DNA from: Primulina eburnea | Taxonomy: Eukaryota > Streptophyta > Magnoliopsida > Lamiales > Gesneriaceae | Assembly (NCBI RefSeq): GCF_022965805.1 | Contig: NC_133116.1 | Location: forward strand, 7,522,601-7,586,600 | Length of the DNA stretch: 64,000 nt | Direction of reading: 5' to 3' | In this document: positions 60,541 to 64,000 of the stretch, piece after piece | Layout of the letters: each line of letters starts with the position of its first letter | Numbering within the stretch: position 1 is the first letter of the stretch | Made by a program: the position numbers and the translations under genes | Notes under the pieces: model-generated | What the model was told of the DNA's origin: nothing | What the model saw: only the letters and a program-made list of their open reading frames with translations | Database searches by the model: none

Positions 60541-61260
60541 ATGAAAATGTAAATGTAGAACATTGAGATCAGAAAAAGTTTAGAAAAGATTGAATGAACA
60601 CTTTTAAAATTTTGGAAAAATTTGAGATGACCTTAACAGTTGTTAAATTCTAATGTTTTTCCTTGAATGACTAGAGATAGCTGGACAACTTACAAGATTT
60701 TAAAATGTGAAAACGGTCCGACTAGATTAGTAATTTAATACATTCAACGTAGATAGCCTTTTAACAAAGTGGCTAGATAAGTAAATCACAGCTGATAGAA
60801 GTAAAAAACTTAAAGTAAATAAGATGAGATATATATATGGATGTTCGGAGATTAACAACTCTTATGTGATACTCATTGTCCTATATCTTAAAAATTAAAA
60901 ATTTAAAAAGAGTTTATAATGAGCTTATAATGGAATTCTATATCAACTTGAGTTAATCATTTTCGTATAGCGATGACGAATACGTAGTAGTTGCTATAGG
61001 AAACTATTGTGCAGCCACGCAGGCCCAGGGCTGAGGCGTGACATCTTACGTCACCCCCCTTCCACTTAGATACAAATCCAAGAAAAGACTTTGATTTATA
61101 CAACTCTTGTACAAATCTACTTCAATCAAGATTAATCGTTGGTTGAATCGAAACTCTTAGTGACAACTTAACAAAGAAAATTCTGATTGTCTTTGGAACC
61201 ATTGGTTTAGACATATACAACACAATTAAAACAAACGGATCTTGTAGGATTCTCAAAAAG
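60540..61260 (+). repeat. Degenerate LTR related to the SIRE-like LTR
   Basis: Colinear with the LTR at 48271: GAACATTGAGATCAGAAAAAGTT, ATGGATGTTCGGAGATTAACA, CTTACGTCACC, AAAGACTTTGATTTATACAA, GGAACCATTGGTTTAGAC. Heavily diverged and interrupted by the solo LTR at 60865-61043. No internal region, so probably an old solo LTR or fragment. Confidence 0.65.
60865..61043. mobile_element. 179-bp TRIM-type solo LTR with 5-bp target duplication
   Basis: Begins TGTGATACTCATTGTCCTAT and ends GGCTGAGGCGTGACA (TG...CA). Flanked by TCTTA at 60860-60864 and 61044-61048. Removing it restores the flanking LTR sequence GGAGATTAACAACTCTTACGTCACC. No coding capacity. Confidence 0.85.
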
Positions 61261-63016
61261 AAAAAAGAAAAAGTGAACATCAACAGACAAGTTTGGACGA
61301 CTAGAGTTGATAAAATACCACAAGTTGATCTTTGATTATCTAATGTGAAATATGAGTGTGTGCTGTAGCTGCCAATCCAGCAGAGTTGTCAGTCAGCAAC
61401 TAACAGTCCATATTTCGAAACTCTTGTATTGTAAGGCCTGTGACATTATCTTTATGGATGCAATCATAGTCTTTATGATAGTCCATAAAACTTTACTGGT
61501 ATGTACTTCATTACCAGGAACGAGAAGTTTTGTGAGTTAGGTTATATGAGTTATCATGAGGGCTGTGATTGCAAAACTCAAAAAAGGCAGTTTCATGGTC
61601 CTTACTGGAGAAATGTTAGATTAAACGCACATGAGTGAGAGTAGTACTGAGATGAATGACCTTCTAGAAAGTTTGCATGTGTCAAGCTGCTGACATTGCG
61701 CTACTTGATCTGGTTGGTTAGATGAGTCGTAAAAGAGTTATGTCAAATCTTAATATGTAATAAATATTGTCTCTGTTAGGGTGACTAACGGTAGAAATTT
61801 GTAATATTGATATATAAGGGATATAAGATAACACTAACAGATAGACACGTACATCTCCAAACTCATTGGCCTAACAGCCCAACCATTAGCACTCATGTAG
61901 GTGCACTCTGCACTTGCGTCTTGGCTAACAGCTATAGTGGTATGCTGTCGTTGAGTTACCAAACTTAAATATCTACGTCCAAATATAATGACTATAATGG
62001 TGAGTATAGTCGAGTCCACATGGAACAAGAAATTTATTTATTTCGAGTAAAAACAGATAAAAAAGAGTGATTGTTGGATAAGAACAAAATAAAATATTAA
62101 AGCTAAAATCAGAAAGTAATAAAATAATAATAAACCTAAAAAAGAATTAAATAACAGTGATGAATGATTAATGAATAAGAAAATTCAATCGCATCGAGTT
62201 CTGATTCAAGGGATTTCCATTATTAAATTGTATCACTGTTCATCGGCTAACATATTAAATATTCACGCAGTTACAATCAATTAACCTTATAGTTACAGGG
62301 ATAACAACTAAAATTCTTGTGTTTTCGTAATTTAATTGACCAAACTCAGCATCCAGTAAAAACTTATCAATAATCAACTGGGCGCGATAGCGTTCCATAT
62401 TAATTAAAATTATCATTTTCGTTTTCTGAAACAGTTAATCATAAAATCTAACAATTGAGATAGCTATAATAAATAAATTTAGTTTCATCGATTTATTTAA
62501 ATTAAATATGTTATGATAGCACAACACACTATTCTATCGCTACTTTGGTACCAATCTTTTATTGGATCACTGAATTCATGAAAAATAGTAGAAAATTATA
62601 TGTCAAATTAAATTGTCAGATTAACCCGACATAAAAATTTTCTTATAATTAAATATAAATCAACAAATATTTGAACAAAACAATAATATTAATTAAAACG
62701 CAAAAAACCTCATAGTGACAAAATTGAAATAGTAGAAAACTCCCATTAACCAAAAGAAAAACCTAATGTAGAAAATATCTCAAAAAAGAAATATAAACTT
62801 TTTTGGAATAAAACTCTATCTAGTAATTTTTTAATCTAAAAAACATCTCTCTCCAAGAATATTTTTAAGTCAAATATCATAATTTTGACTCTAAATTTTG
62901 GCATAATCTTCGCAAATTTCGAGATTCACTCCTGGAAATTCTGATAGCTTCAGTTTCACATACAACAGAAGAACAGTCACAAAGTATGATCACCCTTTGT
63001 TCCAAGATTTATTCCG
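61261..63016. other. Intergenic DNA
   Basis: No gene supported. A 56-codon minus-strand frame near 61834-62028 has balanced codon use but no family motif. Otherwise AT-rich and without recognisable repeats. Confidence 0.4.
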
Positions 63017-64000
63017 CACTACAAGAAAAGTGGGTTTCCGCGGCGTGCAATATGCGTCGCGGAAAGGTATCCGCAGCGTGCATTGCACGCTGCGACGCAC
63101 GCTGTAAAGTTGAAAGCCGTCTTAAGTTTGACACTATTGACGGCGTGCGATTTACGCTGTGGTTTAGTCTAATAACGGCGTGCAGAGTATGCTGTTGATA
63201 GTTAAACTATTGACAGCGTGCATATGTACGCCGTTAATACACTATCTGCAGCGTGCAATGAATGCCGTTAATGTTAAAAAAACATATAAATCTTAGCGAC
63301 GGTTTGTGACAAATCTGTCGCTAAATATTAGCGACAGTGTTTAAATGTAGCGACAGTTTGCAACTGTAACGATGATATTTAAATTTAGCGACGGTTTTAT
63401 AAACCGTCGCTAAAATCTGCGTAAAAATAAAAAAAAATTACTTTTATAATTTAGAAATTTTTTAAAAAAATACAATACACCTATGATAAATAAACTCATT
63501 ATATTAATTAAAACACTTAAAAATTAACCAAAAATCGAAACAAAAAAATGTACCTAAATCGAAGTTAAAATCGTTTAAGAAAGAAAAATTCTAAGTGTTG
63601 TAAAATAGTGTGTAAGAAACTGGAACGGAAATCGGATATTTATACACAATTTGCGACTATTACCGACGGTTTTCCAAAACAACCGTCGCTATGAGCGACG
63701 GGTTATATATAATCGTCGCTGATTTATGGCACGGGGCGACGGTTTACTGATAACCGTTGCTAACCGCGACGGTGTTTTATTGTACGGTCGCCGATTTAGA
63801 TCGGCGACGGTTTAAAAACCGTCGTACTATTTATATTAGCGACGGTTTTTATAAAACCGTCGCTAATTGAAAATTTCGTAACATTTTCCACAGCGTGCTA
63901 TCAATGCAAGCCATGAATGCATATGGTATTAACAGCGCACATTATGACACGCTGCGGATAGTATGTAATATTACTTTCCGCAGCATGCTTTTAATGCACG
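63017..64000. mobile_element. CACTA (En/Spm-type) transposon, runs off the window
   Basis: Starts with CACTACAAGAAAA (63017-63029), the canonical CACTA terminal inverted repeat, preceded by a possible 3-bp duplication CCG. Two subterminal repeat classes follow: GCGTGC-type units (63040-63260) and TTAGCGACGGTTT units in both orientations, including a palindrome at 63385-63413 and another near 63836-63868. Near 63880-64000 the order reverses (GCGACGG units, then CAGCGTGC, CTTTCCGCAGCATGC), mirroring the start. No transposase is seen, so this is probably a non-autonomous element of about 1 kb whose other end lies just past base 64000. Confidence 0.9.

Noticed and set aside
61834..62028. 56-codon minus-strand frame with balanced composition
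   Set aside because: No recognisable domain, start region is ordinary intergenic sequence, and nothing around it suggests exons.
63260..63870. Regular repeats that could suggest a CRISPR-like array
   Set aside because: They are subterminal GCGACGG/GCGTGC repeats of a CACTA transposon, in both orientations and without constant-length spacers; the genome is a plant's.

Overview
This is AT-rich nuclear DNA of a flowering plant. It holds three intron-containing gene models of ordinary eudicot type (an AVT6-like transporter, a bHLH factor and a U-box/ARM gene), Ty1/copia retrotransposons primed by initiator tRNA-Met, and Helitrons, hAT, MULE-type and CACTA elements. The style of the young copia element (SIRE-like, with a very large extra ORF 3' of pol) fits an asterid, perhaps Lamiales. 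That placement is an impression from memory and was not tested.

Layout. 200-1370: LINE RNase H fragment split by two hAT-type insertions. 2016-4691 (-): intact five-exon AVT6-like amino-acid transporter (464 aa). 6072-6444: mini-Helitron. 6505-7918: decayed LINE. 9591-20225 (+): SAUL1/PUB44-like U-box/armadillo gene, dead, with frameshifts and a 6.8-kb copia element (13021-19779) inside its last exon. 21401-21582: MULE-type MITE. 21889-31358 (-): head-to-tail Helitron array with AT microsatellites, a solo LTR and a tandemly multiplied 5' end. 32199-34493 (-): intact eight-exon bHLH49/62/78-like transcription factor (511 aa). 35697-36010: TRIM remnant. 36-44 kb: mostly featureless AT-rich DNA with MITEs (an hAT MITE at 42158-42569 has a perfect 8-bp target duplication). 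44602-45094: second hAT-type MITE. 45784-46132: second mini-Helitron. 46385-46857 (+): small secreted 12-cysteine peptide gene. 47018-47199: second 182-bp MULE-type MITE. 48271-59620 (-): full-length 11.35-kb SIRE-like copia element with 5-bp target duplications, nearly identical 1.14-kb LTRs, an extra 865-codon ORF and an antisense ORF with its own TATA box. 60540-61300: degenerate related LTR carrying a 179-bp solo LTR. 63017-end: one end of a CACTA transposon that runs off the window.

Only two genes look clearly functional (transporter and bHLH), and one more is possible (cysteine-rich peptide). No shared pathway links them. The rest is a record of nested transposition. Several insertions are supported by exact target duplications, and one by an empty site in a sister repeat. 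Exon boundaries for the transporter and bHLH gene were derived by hand from GT/AG sites and reading phase; both give uninterrupted proteins with family-typical ends.
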